Notes: generated from the sequence alone by a model not told the origin. Counted from the stretch's first letter, positions 17,027 to 26,826 are shown. The stretch: 64,000 nt of DNA from Rufibacter sp. XAAS-G3-1 (GCF_013623775.1 NZ_JABFAM010000012.1:62001-126000); one strand, 5' to 3'. Made by a program: numbers and translations.

Positions 17027-18532
17027 ATGAGTTTTTCATCGTATAAATTTGATGTGCCATCACACTCCAAATCCATCATCAAGGTAATTGGTGTGGGCGG
17101 GGGAGGAAGTAATGCCGTGAACCACATGTTCAACCAAGGCATTAAGGATGTGGAGTTTGTGGTGTGCAATACTGATGAACAGGCGTTGAAAAGCAGCAGT
17201 GTGCCTAACAAACTCCAGATAGGCACCACCCTTACCGAGGGGCTAGGTGCCGGGGCTAACCCGGAGCGTGGCAAACAGGCTGCCTTAGAAAGCAAAGAAG
17301 AGATACGGGAACTGTTAGGGGCCCATACCAAGATGGTGTTTATTACCGCCGGTATGGGAGGTGGAACCGGTACCGGTGCCGCCCCGGTCATCGCCAAAGT
17401 GGCGAAGGAAATGGACATCTTGACCGTTGGTATTGTCACCGCTCCGTTTGCTTTTGAAGGCCGGAAGAAACGCACCGCTGCTGATAACGGGATCAAAGAA
17501 CTCAGCGAGAACTGCGATACCGTTCTGGTTATCCTCAATGATAAATTGCGTGAAATGTTCGGGAACCTGCCCATTAGGGCGGCGTTTGCCAAAGCAGATA
17601 ACGTCTTAACCACCGCCGCCAAAAGTATCGCCGAGATCATTACGGTAACGTCTGAGGTGAACGTGGACTTTGAAGACGTGAAAACGGTGATGAAAGACTC
17701 CGGCGCGGCCGTGATGGGTTCTGCCATCACCGAAGGCGAGAACCGTGCCTTGCGTGCCGCCGAGGAGTCCTTGTCATCTCCTTTGCTGAACAACACGGAT
17801 ATTCACGGGGCGCAAAAAATCCTTCTTTCCATTATGTCTGGTGACCAGGCTGAACTGGAGATGGATGAACTGACCGAAATCACAGATTACATCCAGGACA
17901 AAGCCGGTGATGATTCTGAGGTGATCTTCGGCCACGGAATTGATTCTTCCCTGGGTGCCAGCATTAGAGTAACGGTGATTGCCACTGGGTTTGCGCGGGA
18001 AATTGAAAGCCTGCCAGCACCAAAAAAGAGCGTTGAGGCCGGATCCATCGGAGCAACTGCGCCTCAGGCAGTAACTGAAGAAGTTATAGAGCCAGCCGCT
18101 CCCGTAGTACCTACTACCTATACGGTGACTCCGCCCGCCTCAGCCACGCAGTTGGTTGCGAATGACCCCGTGCGCAAGCCGGCTCCCGTAGCTGAGAACA
18201 CCAACCGGATTGTGTTTGATTTGGATTCTGATAGTGGGGTGATCTCTCCTTCTTATGAAGAGGAAACTTTCATTTCTGAACCAATCCAGGAAAGCAAAGA
18301 TCCCCAGCAGAACAGAATGGATGAGCGCCGCGAGCGTCTCCGGAAATTGAGCGCCGACCCATATTCTGATGCCTCTATCAAAGAAAAGCTAGAAGTTCCT
18401 GCTTACTTGCGCAGAAATGTGCAGTTAGAGAACGTGGTACCTTCCTCTGAACAGAAAATCTCCCGCTTTAACCTGAACGACGACAATGAATTACTAGGGG
18501 ACAACCGTTTCCTGCACGATAACGTGGACTAG
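17027..18532 (+). CDS. ftsZ: Division GTPase FtsZ
   Basis: Tubulin-like GTPase that forms the Z-ring. The 501-residue product has the GVGGGGSNAVNHM nucleotide loop (about 22-34), the tubulin signature GMGGGTGTGAAP (about 108-119) and the T7 loop NVDFEDVKTVM. The globular GTPase ends near residue 330. A long linker rich in Pro, Ala and Val follows, then a conserved Bacteroidota C-terminal stretch with NRMDERRERLRKLS and VPAYLRRNV, which probably serves as the partner-binding tail. It is longer than the roughly 380-residue E. coli protein, as usual in this phylum. It ends the dcw operon; a terminator follows. Confidence 0.96.
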   Translation: MSFSSYKFDVPSHSKSIIKVIGVGGGGSNAVNHMFNQGIKDVEFVVCNTDEQALKSSSVPNKLQIGTTLTEGLGAGANPERGKQAALESKEEIRELLGAHTKMVFITAGMGGGTGTGAAPVIAKVAKEMDILTVGIVTAPFAFEGRKKRTAADNGIKELSENCDTVLVILNDKLREMFGNLPIRAAFAKADNVLTTAAKSIAEIITVTSEVNVDFEDVKTVMKDSGAAVMGSAITEGENRALRAAEESLSSPLLNNTDIHGAQKILLSIMSGDQAELEMDELTEITDYIQDKAGDDSEVIFGHGIDSSLGASIRVTVIATGFAREIESLPAPKKSVEAGSIGATAPQAVTEEVIEPAAPVVPTTYTVTPPASATQLVANDPVRKPAPVAENTNRIVFDLDSDSGVISPSYEEETFISEPIQESKDPQQNRMDERRERLRKLSADPYSDASIKEKLEVPAYLRRNVQLENVVPSSEQKISRFNLNDDNELLGDNRFLHDNVD

Positions 18533-18533
18533 G

Positions 18534-18569
18534 CTTTTTGCCCTGTTTTCAAAAAAGAAGCCCTAAAAC
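18534..18569. repeat. 36-nt hairpin element, copy 1
   Basis: Two bases after the ftsZ stop codon. It contains the CCTGTTTTC centre and the CCCTAAAAC right end of the family; the left end is degenerate. It overlaps the dcw terminator stem. Confidence 0.5.
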
Positions 18570-18595
18570 GACTCCGTCTTAGGGCTTCTTTTTTT
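18554..18595 (+). terminator. Terminator of the dcw operon
   Basis: Stem AAAGAAGCCCTAA (18554-18566) pairs with TTAGGGCTTCTTT (18579-18591), with a 12-base loop and a T run. It lies 21 nt after the ftsZ stop codon. Confidence 0.85.
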
Positions 18596-18599
18596 CCCA

Positions 18600-19115
18600 T
18601 CACTGATGATTCTCTGGCCTCCGCAGCGCGCTTTTTGAATACAGATTAGGTGAATTCCTGTTTCTGTTGCCTGTAGGGGAAATTCTTGGTGTTTGCCCTT
18701 AAACATAGCTTTTCTGCTGCTGTGAATCCATCTCCTGCATGGTTTTCCGCATACTCCATTCTTACGTGTTCTCTAAAATAGCTGCAATTGGAGGCATTAC
18801 CGTTTAGGGCCACCACAAGGGATTGTCCCTCCATCTACTTCCGTTTCGCTGGGGTTTTACGTGAACTCGGGAATTATCCGGCTCACTACTCGTCCGTATT
18901 ACTGCTCCTTGGTATTTGGGAGTTCTACTCCCGAACCTGTCTGCTGCGGAGTTCCGCCCCGCCGGGAACCACGGGCAGGTGTTGCAGCAGTAGGGGAGTA
19001 GAACTCCCCGGCAGGTTGGCTTCCAGAGTGGAACTCCGGAAGAGCAGTAGGGAACAGGGGCAATGCAAACAATAACTGCTACTGCCCTTGCTACTTTTGC
19101 TGCTACTACTTTAAC
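18600..19115. other. Long spacer after ftsZ, no gene seen
   Basis: No convincing coding region. Several short inverted repeats are present, notably AGTTCTACTCCC at 18921-18932 paired with GGGAGTAGAACT at 18994-19005, surrounded by further GGAGTTCC/GGAACTCC pieces. It leads into repeat A copy 1. Confidence 0.6.
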
Positions 19116-19330
19116 TACTTTCCCAGTTCCAGTCTTCCCCGAGTGCGCCTCGCTTTTGGCCATAGATGAACCCCCACTAAGGAAGACAGGCAGTACAGGC
19201 CAAAAGGGCAGTGCGAGAGGGGAAGACGGGGCCTCGCGGCCGTGAGCGCATACCGCCAAAGATGAAACAATACAGTGCCTGCACCCATGCAAAAGCCGAC
19301 AATCCAAGGAAACAGCGTAAGGCGTGCACC
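19116..19330 (+). repeat. Repeat A, copy 1 (96-nt palindromic core)
   Basis: First of three dispersed copies (others at 30061-30277 and 38904-39133). The core 19132-19227 has two 30-nt arms whose outer 9 bases (GTCTTCCCC / GGGGAAGAC) and inner 8 bases (TTTTGGCC / GGCCAAAA) pair perfectly, around a 36-nt loop. About 100 bp of conserved flank follows, ending near GCGTGCAC. The copy lies between the convergent genes ftsZ and the FMN reductase. Short reading frames through the element are conserved only because the DNA is; no protein is called. Confidence 0.8.
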
Positions 19331-19411
19331 CACCAATCTCTCTACAGAAGCCAGTTCCAGGCAGAGGTTAAAAGGAACGTAGAAAAGTCTGGTTCCTTCC
19401 CTAAAAGCCCG

Positions 19412-19936
19412 TTAAAAAGTAAGCAACTCTTCTATCTGTTCTTCCAAAAGCTGGCGGTACAAGGGGTTAGTGAACTGGCCTTCGTGCAGGTGCTTGTGGA
19501 TGTAAGGGAAACGGGGTTTTTGGGCCAGTACGTGCAAGCCACAGTAATGCAGCACATCAGTGAGATGGCTTAAGGCAATGTTCCCACCCTGGCTACCGGT
19601 AGAAAGACCTACCAGCGCTCCTTTTTTTCTACGCAGAGCATCTGGGTACTCCAATCCATCTATAAACGCTTTCAGGACACCAGGAAAAGAGCAGTTATAT
19701 TCCGGCACAATAAACACCATCTTCTGTACCGCGGCGACACGGCTCCGCAAAGAGAGGAATTCCTGAGAGTACAATTCACTTTTATACAGGTTGGGAGAGG
19801 CGAAATCCAACGGAAGATCTTGTAAATCAAGAATTTCAGAGGATTGCCCCCGAACGGTAAGCTGCTGCTGGTAGAGCTTGGCCACCTGAAGCGTGATGGA
19901 ATTAGGTCGGTTGGTGCCCGATATAATGAGGATCAT
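19412..19936 (-). CDS. NADPH-dependent FMN reductase family protein
   Basis: Small flavodoxin-like oxidoreductase of 174 residues. The N-terminus has the beta strand and loop IISGTNRPNSIT (residues 3-14) used to bind the FMN phosphate. The VPEYNCSFPGVLKAFIDGL block around 80-100 is the family signature for NAD(P)H-dependent FMN/azo/quinone reductases, and a GLSTGSQGG loop follows. Substrate cannot be predicted. It is a single gene, convergent with ftsZ and divergent from nothing close; sdhB lies upstream on the same strand after about 180 nt and a terminator hairpin, so it is probably transcribed alone. Confidence 0.88.
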   Translation of the reverse strand: MILIISGTNRPNSITLQVAKLYQQQLTVRGQSSEILDLQDLPLDFASPNLYKSELYSQEFLSLRSRVAAVQKMVFIVPEYNCSFPGVLKAFIDGLEYPDALRRKKGALVGLSTGSQGGNIALSHLTDVLHYCGLHVLAQKPRFPYIHKHLHEGQFTNPLYRQLLEEQIEELLTF

Positions 19937-20028
19937 CAGGTTCTTGGTTAAGCTGGTGTAACAGGTAGGGGAATAAAGTTACAGCAAATTATGAGATGTG
20001 GCGATAGGTTTAAAGTTGTGAGCATCTT

Positions 20029-20064
20029 GTTTTACGGCAGTTTCACCAAAAACAGAGCTAAAAC
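20029..20064. repeat. 36-nt hairpin element, copy 2
   Basis: Begins GTTTTACGGCAGTTT and ends ACAGAGCTAAAAC. It directly abuts the terminator hairpin of the sdh operon. Confidence 0.7.
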
Positions 20065-20098
20065 AAAAGGCGAAGCCCCTTTGGGAAGCTTCGCCTTT
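20062..20098 (-). terminator. Terminator of the sdhCAB operon
   Basis: Stem AAAGGCGAAGC (20066-20076) pairs with GCTTCGCCTTT (20088-20098). Read on the minus strand it is followed by TTTTGTTTT. It lies 20 nt after the sdhB stop codon. Confidence 0.75.
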
Positions 20099-20118
20099 CA
20101 GAAAAGAACGAGAGAAAC

Positions 20119-20901
20119 TTACACGTTCTCAGACGTGAAAGAAGCGTTGATGTACTCGCGGTTGAGCATGGCAATGTTCTCCAGAGAGATACCAACCGGG
20201 CATTCGGCGGCGCAGGAACCAATGTTGGTACAAGCCCCAAAACCTTCTTTGTCCATCTGGGCCACCATGTTCTCCACGCGGGTTTTGCGCTCCACTTTCC
20301 CTTGTGGCAACAAGGCCAACTGAGATACTTTGGCAGAGGTGAAGAGCATGGCCGAACCGTTTTTACAGGCTGCCACGCACGCCCCGCACTGGATACAAGT
20401 AGCCGCGTCAAACGCTTTGTCAGCAATGTTCTTGGGGATCGGGATCTCGTTGGCATCTGGCACACCACCGGTGTTCACGGAGATGTAACCACCCGCCTGC
20501 TGGATTCTGTCCAAGGCCGAACGGTCGGTGCAAAGGTCTTTCAGAACCGGAAACGGGCCTGCTCTCCAGGGCTCAATGGTGATGGTGTCACCGTCTGAGA
20601 ACTTGCGCATGTGCAACTGACAGGTGGTGGTGCCGCGCTCCGGGCCGTGGGCACGTCCGTTGATGTACAGGCTGCACATTCCGCAGATGCCTTCGCGGCA
20701 GTCATGGTCAAACGCCACCGGGTCAATGCCTTTCAGGAGCAAGTCCTCATTGAGCACGTCCATCATCTCCAGGAAAGACATTTCCGGGGAGATATCTTTT
20801 ATTTGATATGTTTCCAGCTTACCGGCTGTCTGAAAGTTCTTTTGTCTCCAAACTTTCAGCGTCAGGTTCATGGGTTTGCTGTTAGGATTATTACCAGCCA
20901 T
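20119..20901 (-). CDS. sdhB: Succinate dehydrogenase/fumarate reductase iron-sulfur subunit
   Basis: Electron-transfer subunit of complex II, linking the flavin subunit to the membrane quinone site. The 260-residue protein carries ligands for three clusters: Cys68, Cys73, Cys76 and Cys94 for the [2Fe-2S] centre, and the motifs [11 protein letters not shown] (169-179) and [11 protein letters not shown] (224-234) for the [4Fe-4S] and [3Fe-4S] centres. It is the last gene of sdhC-sdhA-sdhB on the minus strand. A 109-nt spacer with an inverted repeat separates it from sdhA, unlike the 10-nt gap between sdhC and sdhA. Confidence 0.95.
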   Translation of the reverse strand: MAGNNPNSKPMNLTLKVWRQKNFQTAGKLETYQIKDISPEMSFLEMMDVLNEDLLLKGIDPVAFDHDCREGICGMCSLYINGRAHGPERGTTTCQLHMRKFSDGDTITIEPWRAGPFPVLKDLCTDRSALDRIQQAGGYISVNTGGVPDANEIPIPKNIADKAFDAATCIQCGACVAACKNGSAMLFTSAKVSQLALLPQGKVERKTRVENMVAQMDKEGFGACTNIGSCAAECPVGISLENIAMLNREYINASFTSENV

Positions 20902-20910
20902 TTTCTTTTC

Positions 20911-21012
20911 AATTAAGAATTAAGAATCTGGAATTAGGAATGGAAGAAAGAGGAGCAACTCAAACAGCTTACTGGAGTTTATCTCCTAATTCTTAATTCC
21001 TAATTCTTAATT
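20911..21012. repeat. Inverted repeat between sdhA and sdhB
   Basis: Arms 20911-20939 (AATTAAGAATTAAGAAT...) and 20984-21012 (TCCTAATTCTTAATT...) are imperfect reverse complements enclosing 44 nt. The right arm reaches into the sdhA stop codon. It may be the scar of an inserted element like the one between mraY and murD; that is inference. Confidence 0.65.
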
Positions 21013-22924
21013 ATTTGTAGCTTCTTTGCGTCAGTTTCACGTTCTCGAACGTCAGCTCCTCTTTGTGCAGCACAGACGGTTGGTTAGTACCGGTGTACTC
21101 CCAGGCCGCTACGTACGTGTAGTTCTCATCGTCGCGAAGGGCTTCGTTCTCTGGGGTCTGGTATTCCTCGCGGAAGTGCCCCCCACAGGATTCGTTGCGG
21201 TTCAGGGCGTCGTCTACCATCAGTTCACCCAATTCCAGGAAGTCGGCCACGCGGCCGGCTTTCTCCAGGGTGATGTTCAACTCTTCGTTCACGCCCAAGA
21301 TTTTTACGTCCCGCCAGAACTCATCGCGCAGCTTTCTGATTTCCTGTTTGGCGTACTGCAGGCCTTCGGCGTTACGGGCCATGCCGCAGTAATCCCACAT
21401 TAAAAGACCAAGAGCCTTGTGGAAGTCATCTACCGTTCTGGTGCCGTTGATGCTCAACAAACGGTTCACATCGGCCTGCACTTTCGCTTCGGCCTCTTGG
21501 AAGGCCGGGTGGCTGGTTTCAACTCTGGTGGTTGGGTTCTGGGCCAGGTAGTCCCCAATGGTGTAAGGAATCACGAAATACCCATCGGCTAGACCTTGCA
21601 TCAAAGCCGAGGCTCCCAAGCGGTTGGCACCGTGGTCAGAGAAGTTACACTCGCCGGTGGCGTACAAACCTGGCACGGTAGTCATGAGGTTGTAATCCAC
21701 CCAAAGTCCACCCATGGTATAGTGCACCGCCGGGTAAATGCGCATGGGTTGCTCGTAGGGGTTCTCGCCGGTGATCTTGGCGTACATGTCAAAGAGGTTC
21801 CCGTATTTCTGGCTGATCTTATCTAAGCCTTCGCGTTTGATGGCATCAGCAAAGTCAAGGTAAACGGCCAGTTTGGTGGTTCCCACGCCGCGTCCTTCGT
21901 CACAGGCCAGTTTGGCGTTACGGGAAGCCACATCGCGCGGCACCAGGTTACCGAAGGAAGGGTATTTGCGCTCCAGGAAGTAGTCACGCTCGTCTTCGGG
22001 GATTTGGCCGGGGGCACGATTGTCGCCTACGGCTTTAGGCACCCAAACCCGGCCATCGTTCCGCAGGGACTCAGACATCAGCGTGAGCTTAGACTGATAG
22101 CCGCCCGATACCGGAATACAGGTGGGGTGAATCTGGGTAAAGCAAGGGTTCGCGAACAAGGCACCTTTCTTGTGGGCTCTCCAGATAGCCGTGGTGTTGG
22201 AACCCATGGCGTTGGTGGAAAGGAAGAACACGTTACCATAGCCACCAGTGGCCAGAATTACGGCGTGGGCGCTGTGTGACTCAATTTTGCCAGTGATCAG
22301 GTGACGGGTCACGATACCGCGGGCTTTGCCGTCTACCATTACCAGATCCAGCATCTCGGTACGCGGGTACATCTTCACTTTCCCGTAGGCAATCTGACGG
22401 TTGAGGGCAGAGTAGGCACCTAACAATAGCTGCTGACCGGTTTGGCCCCGGGCGTAGAACGTCCGGCTTACCTGCGCACCTCCGAAGGAACGGTTCGCCA
22501 GTAAGCCGCCGTACTCACGGGCGAAAGGAACGCCTTGCGCCACGCACTGGTCAATGATGTTCACGCTCACCTGGGCCAGACGGTACACGTTGGCTTCGCG
22601 GGCGCGGTAGTCACCGCCTTTGATGGTGTCATAGAACAACCGGTACACGCTGTCACCGTCGTTCTGGTAGTTTTTGGCGGCGTTGATACCTCCCTGCGCG
22701 GCGATGGAGTGGGCCCGACGCGGGCTATCTTGGTAGCAGAATGCCTTTACGTTGTACCCAAGTTCGGCAAGGGTAGCAGCGGCAGAAGCCCCGGCCAGGC
22801 CGGTACCTACCACAATGATATCGTATTTCCGCTTGTTAGCCGGGTTCACCAGCTTCACGTTGAATTTATGCTTCTCCCATTTCTCGGCCAGTGGCCCCTC
22901 GGGAATCTTAGAATCTAAAATCAT
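21011..22924 (-). CDS. sdhA: Succinate dehydrogenase/fumarate reductase flavoprotein subunit
   Basis: Catalytic subunit that interconverts succinate and fumarate in the TCA cycle. The 637-residue protein opens with the FAD-binding [13 protein letters not shown] loop (about 38-50). His72 in [15 protein letters not shown] is the expected covalent FAD attachment site. Further active-site segments are visible, including HPTCIP and [18 protein letters not shown]. The length and the C-terminal region fit the fumarate reductase/succinate dehydrogenase type found with a five-helix cytochrome b subunit. It starts 10 nt after sdhC. Confidence 0.96.
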   Translation of the reverse strand: MILDSKIPEGPLAEKWEKHKFNVKLVNPANKRKYDIIVVGTGLAGASAAATLAELGYNVKAFCYQDSPRRAHSIAAQGGINAAKNYQNDGDSVYRLFYDTIKGGDYRAREANVYRLAQVSVNIIDQCVAQGVPFAREYGGLLANRSFGGAQVSRTFYARGQTGQQLLLGAYSALNRQIAYGKVKMYPRTEMLDLVMVDGKARGIVTRHLITGKIESHSAHAVILATGGYGNVFFLSTNAMGSNTTAIWRAHKKGALFANPCFTQIHPTCIPVSGGYQSKLTLMSESLRNDGRVWVPKAVGDNRAPGQIPEDERDYFLERKYPSFGNLVPRDVASRNAKLACDEGRGVGTTKLAVYLDFADAIKREGLDKISQKYGNLFDMYAKITGENPYEQPMRIYPAVHYTMGGLWVDYNLMTTVPGLYATGECNFSDHGANRLGASALMQGLADGYFVIPYTIGDYLAQNPTTRVETSHPAFQEAEAKVQADVNRLLSINGTRTVDDFHKALGLLMWDYCGMARNAEGLQYAKQEIRKLRDEFWRDVKILGVNEELNITLEKAGRVADFLELGELMVDDALNRNESCGGHFREEYQTPENEALRDDENYTYVAAWEYTGTNQPSVLHKEELTFENVKLTQRSYK

Positions 22925-22934
22925 AGCGTATTGC

Positions 22935-23624
22935 TTAGTTCAGAAAGCTTTGAATAAAAAAGTAGAGCGGCATGGAGGCAAAGCCGGCCGGTACTACAAT
23001 AGAGAAGAACGCCCCAAACTTCTGGATGGCCGGCGTGTACTTTTTGTGGTTTAACCCCAACGTGTGGAAAGCGCTGGAGAAACCGTGGTACAGGTGATAG
23101 CCAAGGGCAATCTGACCCAACACATAGATCAACACATACCACCACAAATGGAAAGACTGCACTACTACTGAGTACAGGTCATCATACTCCGTTCCTTCAA
23201 TCGGAATCATGTTGGGTTCGCCAAAACGGGCGCGCCAGAAGAAATTGTACAAGTGAATGATGAGGAACACCAGAATAACGGTGCCCAATAAGCCCATGTT
23301 GCGGGATGACCAGTTGCTGTTGTCCTGCGGGCGGTTGTAGGCATAGGCTACTGGTCTTACGCTCTTGTTGCGGCGGGTAAGCACCAAGGCCTCATAGATG
23401 TGGAAGAGAAAGCCCAGCAGCAGCACAATCTCCATGGTACGGATGATTGGGTTGGTAGCCATGAAATGGGAGTAGATGTTGAAGGAAGCTCCTCCATCAC
23501 CTTTGAACAATTGCAGGTTGCCCACCAAGTGCACCACTAAAAAAGAGCAGAGAAACAGACCTGTCACGGCCACCAGAAGTTTCCGGCCAATGCTACTGGT
23601 AAACGTTTTAGAAAACCAACTCAT
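22935..23624 (-). CDS. sdhC: Succinate dehydrogenase cytochrome b subunit
   Basis: Membrane anchor of complex II that holds haem b and the menaquinone site. The 229-residue protein starts [22 protein letters not shown], typical of the b558 family of Bacteroidota, and has five membrane segments at roughly 12-35, 58-82, 103-127, 155-180 and 195-222. Histidines in the helices (for example HLVGN and HLYNF) are likely haem ligands. It is the first gene of the sdh operon, preceded by a good promoter. Confidence 0.93.
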   Translation of the reverse strand: MSWFSKTFTSSIGRKLLVAVTGLFLCSFLVVHLVGNLQLFKGDGGASFNIYSHFMATNPIIRTMEIVLLLGFLFHIYEALVLTRRNKSVRPVAYAYNRPQDNSNWSSRNMGLLGTVILVFLIIHLYNFFWRARFGEPNMIPIEGTEYDDLYSVVVQSFHLWWYVLIYVLGQIALGYHLYHGFSSAFHTLGLNHKKYTPAIQKFGAFFSIVVPAGFASMPLYFFIQSFLN

Positions 23625-23677
23625 TTTGTTGTGTTAAGGTTGAGAAATAAGGTGTGTAAAGGAATGGTAAATCTTTT

Positions 23678-23708
23678 CAAAGGTACATGCCGCGGCTTTC
23701 TCAAGCAA
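23678..23708 (-). promoter_or_regulatory. Promoter of sdhCAB
   Basis: On the minus strand TTG (23708-23706) is followed by 20 bp and TACCTTTG (23685-23678), matching the Bacteroidota consensus. The sdhC start codon lies about 54 nt downstream. Confidence 0.65.
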
Positions 23709-23777
23709 TTGTGCCCTCTATTTTAAACAATTCTAAATTAAGTCGCAAAAGAAGCCCTTTGGGTTCTATAAATCTCT

Positions 23778-23813
23778 GTTTTCAGCCTGTTTTTTGAAAT
23801 ATAGCCTATTAAC
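23778..23813. repeat. 36-nt hairpin element, copy 3
   Basis: Begins GTTTTCAGCCTGTTTT and ends with TAGCCTATTAAC. It lies in the divergent spacer between sdhC and the T9SS protein, upstream of both promoters. Confidence 0.6.
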
Positions 23814-23938
23814 AATAATACACACGGCTAATTACAACAGAGGCCCTCTGTTTTCGTTATAGCCATAAACCCGTACCTATATTGCCATGGTGCAATGGAT
23901 TTGTTTAAATCTTGCCATGGTCAATCTATAGATTCTTC

Positions 23939-23946
23939 TATCTTTG
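23939..23946 (+). promoter_or_regulatory. -7 element of the T9SS type B protein gene
   Basis: TATCTTTG, exact consensus. It overlaps an upstream in-frame TTG at 23944, which therefore cannot be the start; the ATG at 23971 is preferred. Two TTGCCATGG repeats 30 bp apart (23883 and 23912) lie just upstream and could be an operator. Confidence 0.55.
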
Positions 23947-23970
23947 TTTTTGCATGCAAACTGCTACTAT

Positions 23971-26739
23971 ATGCCTCTAATTTTACGGAAAGCATGGGCC
24001 TTCCTGTTGTTGCTGTGTGGGCTGTTTCTTTTTTCTCTGGTGACCTCGTCAAAGGTGCAAGCCACGCACTTGCGCGCCGGAAACATCTACGTGAAAAGTG
24101 ATACCACCGCAGCCCGCAACCCCCTCCGGTTCTTCTTTACGTTAGTGACCTTCAGTGTGGCCCCGCCACCTTTTGAAGACTTAGAGGCCACACTGTATTT
24201 TGGGGACTGTACCTTCAGTACGCCCTCGCCCAGAGAGTCAAGAACTTTGCTGCAGAACGGTCAGAACAATACCTTCGTGAACATTTACCGCTTTGAGCAT
24301 ATCTATTCGGGGCCGGGTACCTTTACTGTGACGTTTGTGGGAGAAAACAGGAACGGAGGCATTGTCAATCTCTCTAATTCTGTTCAACAGACCTTCCTTT
24401 TACAAAGTACCTTTACCATAGACCCGCTGCTGGGCATTAACTCTTCCCCTATTTTACAGTATCCGCCGGTAGACGTGGCCGTGCGTAACCAAGTCTTCGT
24501 GCATAATCCGGCAGCCTATGATGCAGATGGAGACAGCCTTTCTTTCAAAATGCTGGAGCCACGGGTCATTGGCTCAAATGATGCCTGCGGCAATCCCGTA
24601 GGCAGAACCGCTCCCGGGTACAGGGGGCTGGAGAACTTTTTGGGCAGAACGGAAGCTACCAGACCCGTTGGACTGACGCTAGACCGATACACCGGGCAAT
24701 TGACTTGGAATACCCCTGGCGTACTGGGGGAATTCAATATTGCCTTTGTGGTGGAGGAATGGCGGAATGGCCGCTTGATTGGGCAGGTCATCAGGGACAT
24801 GCAGATCTTTGTGCGGGAAGACCCCAACTTACCGCCGGTCATCACCGCGCCTAGGGATACGTGCGTGGTGGCGGGAACATTATTGCGCGATACGGTCACG
24901 GTGACTGATCCCAACCGCGATCCGGTTGTCCTTACGGCCCTTGGCAGTATGCTGCCCCCAGTCTCAAATAAGGCAAGTTTTACGCTGGCAAATGACACCA
25001 CCGGTATCTTTACCTGGCAAACGGCCTGCCAGGATGTGCGGCGGGAGCCGTATCAGGTAGTATTCCGGGCCGAGGATAGGCCACCTAGCGGTAGACTCAG
25101 ATTGGTGGACTTGCAGCCTTGGCGTATTACCGTGGTAGGCCCACCACCGGTGCTGGTCTCGGCCGTGCCGCAGTCCAGTAGTAGTATCAGGCTCAACTGG
25201 AGCGCCTATACCTGCCCCAATGCCTCTACCATGTACATTTACCGGCGCGAAGGGCCTTCAGACTTTGTACCCGATGCTTGTGAGACCGGTATTCCAAAAT
25301 CTGCCGGTTATATATTGATAGGGCAGGTAAGTGCGGGGGTAGTGACGTTCCTGGACAACAACAACGGACAGGGGCTGGCACGGAACAAAACCTACTGCTA
25401 CCGCATCTACGCCGGATTCCCGGAGCCGAGCGGAGGGGAAAGTATTGCCTCTAATGAAGTGTGCGCCACCCTGGAGTCTATTTCCATCACCAAAGTAAGC
25501 GTCACCGAAACCAGCACCGCCACCGGTAAAATAAGGGTAGAGTGGAGCAAGCCCCGCCCTGCCAACGTAGCCCAGTTGACCGCACCCTTCCTGTACCGCC
25601 TGGTTCGGGTGGAAGGCCAGAACCGGAGCGCCACCGCTGCTTTCGCGCCGGTACCAGGGTATACCTTCACCGGCCTGAATGATACGGTGTTCACCGACAA
25701 TAACCTGAACACCGAAGACACCTCTTACACCTACCGGGTGGAGTTCTACCATTCAGGAACGGGCGGAAGCCCAACCGTACTGGTAGATTCCTCCTCGGCT
25801 TCCAGTGTGCGCTTATCTGGTAGGGCCAATGGCGCGGTCATGGAACTGAACTGGACGTACAATGTGCCCTGGAACAACGCCAGCACCACTGCCACCCCCG
25901 CAGCAGAACGTAGATACCACGTGATCTGGCTTGACCCCGATGGTGACCGCGTCTTTACCCGGCATGACAGCGTACTGGCTACCGCCACCTCGGGTACGTT
26001 CAGCAAAGAGGTGCCGCTCATTCCCGGAAACCAGTACAGAGTGTATGTGCAAACCAATGGCACTTTTGATAACCCGTTCTTACCTGATCCAATCCTGAAC
26101 AACAGCCAGGAGATCAGTATTGTCCGGCCGTGCGTGCCGGTGCTGGAAATTGACGAGTTGGTGTGTAATGAAGACTTTAGGCCTACTCCGCCGCCGTTCT
26201 CCAATACATTAAGGTGGTCTCTGCCCCCCGGCTGCAACCCCGCCACCATTGACTTCTTTACCTTATATTATAGAGAGACCGATGAAGGGGAGTTTGTGGA
26301 GATTGGCACGGTAGACAATACGGGTCAGCAGGTGTACCAGTTCATTCACCAAAACTTGCCCTCCTACGCCGGTTGTTACGTGGTGACCGCCACCGGACTA
26401 GATGGGGTAGAAGGGGAGCGAAGCAACATCGTCTGCAAAGACAACTGTATTGTGTTCTCCTTGCCCAACATCTTCACGCCCAACGGCGATGACAAAAACG
26501 ACACCTTTACGCCTCAGCAGGGGCCAACCTTTATCAAAACAGCTACGTTGCGGGTGTTTAACCGTTGGGGCAACAAAGTGTTTGAAGGCAGCGGTGACCC
26601 AGGGTTGAACTGGCGCGGCGTAGACAACAGCGGAAAAGCCCTTTCTGAAGGCACCTACTTCTACCAGGTTGAAGTAGAATTCTTCGGCAGGGTACCAGAT
26701 GTCCGGACGTTTAAAGGCTGGGTTGAGATTGTCAGGTAA
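23971..26739 (+). CDS. Large secreted protein with T9SS type B (gliding-motility-associated) C-terminal domain
   Basis: 922-residue exported protein of unknown specific role. The ATG at 23971 gives a signal peptide (residues 1-31, basic start then LLLLCGLFLFSL). The mature part begins THLRAGNIYV, a start seen in many Cytophagales surface proteins. Several Ig-like or fibronectin-type segments follow (for example around 270-360, 385-490 and 500-600). The last ~90 residues, starting FSLPNIFTPNGDDKNDTF and containing VFNRWGNKVFE and YFYQVEVEF, form the type B sorting domain recognised by the type IX secretion system. It is therefore expected on the cell surface or outside. It is a single gene with its own promoter. 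The name gliding-motility-associated describes the domain and does not show motility. Confidence 0.88.
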   Translation: MPLILRKAWAFLLLLCGLFLFSLVTSSKVQATHLRAGNIYVKSDTTAARNPLRFFFTLVTFSVAPPPFEDLEATLYFGDCTFSTPSPRESRTLLQNGQNNTFVNIYRFEHIYSGPGTFTVTFVGENRNGGIVNLSNSVQQTFLLQSTFTIDPLLGINSSPILQYPPVDVAVRNQVFVHNPAAYDADGDSLSFKMLEPRVIGSNDACGNPVGRTAPGYRGLENFLGRTEATRPVGLTLDRYTGQLTWNTPGVLGEFNIAFVVEEWRNGRLIGQVIRDMQIFVREDPNLPPVITAPRDTCVVAGTLLRDTVTVTDPNRDPVVLTALGSMLPPVSNKASFTLANDTTGIFTWQTACQDVRREPYQVVFRAEDRPPSGRLRLVDLQPWRITVVGPPPVLVSAVPQSSSSIRLNWSAYTCPNASTMYIYRREGPSDFVPDACETGIPKSAGYILIGQVSAGVVTFLDNNNGQGLARNKTYCYRIYAGFPEPSGGESIASNEVCATLESISITKVSVTETSTATGKIRVEWSKPRPANVAQLTAPFLYRLVRVEGQNRSATAAFAPVPGYTFTGLNDTVFTDNNLNTEDTSYTYRVEFYHSGTGGSPTVLVDSSSASSVRLSGRANGAVMELNWTYNVPWNNASTTATPAAERRYHVIWLDPDGDRVFTRHDSVLATATSGTFSKEVPLIPGNQYRVYVQTNGTFDNPFLPDPILNNSQEISIVRPCVPVLEIDELVCNEDFRPTPPPFSNTLRWSLPPGCNPATIDFFTLYYRETDEGEFVEIGTVDNTGQQVYQFIHQNLPSYAGCYVVTATGLDGVEGERSNIVCKDNCIVFSLPNIFTPNGDDKNDTFTPQQGPTFIKTATLRVFNRWGNKVFEGSGDPGLNWRGVDNSGKALSEGTYFYQVEVEFFGRVPDVRTFKGWVEIVR

Positions 26740-26790
26740 ACTCTGAATTATCTTACTAGCCTTCCGCAGAGAGGAGAATCCCGCTGATGC

Positions 26791-26826
26791 GTTTTAAGGC
26801 TGTTTTGCGGAAAACGAGCCCCAAAC
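26791..26826. repeat. 36-nt hairpin element, copy 4
   Basis: GTTTTAAGGCTGTTTT on the left, AAAACGAGCCCCAAAC on the right. It lies 51 nt after the T9SS protein stop codon and may serve as its terminator. Confidence 0.75.

Noticed and set aside
16936-17796. 286-codon open frame antisense to ftsZ
   Set aside because: It mirrors the codon pattern of ftsZ, has no recognisable domain and no promoter; the same applies to the long antisense frame at 4563-5318 in ftsI.
23944-23970. TTG start for the T9SS type B protein
   Set aside because: It overlaps the TATCTTTG promoter element; the ATG at 23971 gives a proper signal peptide.
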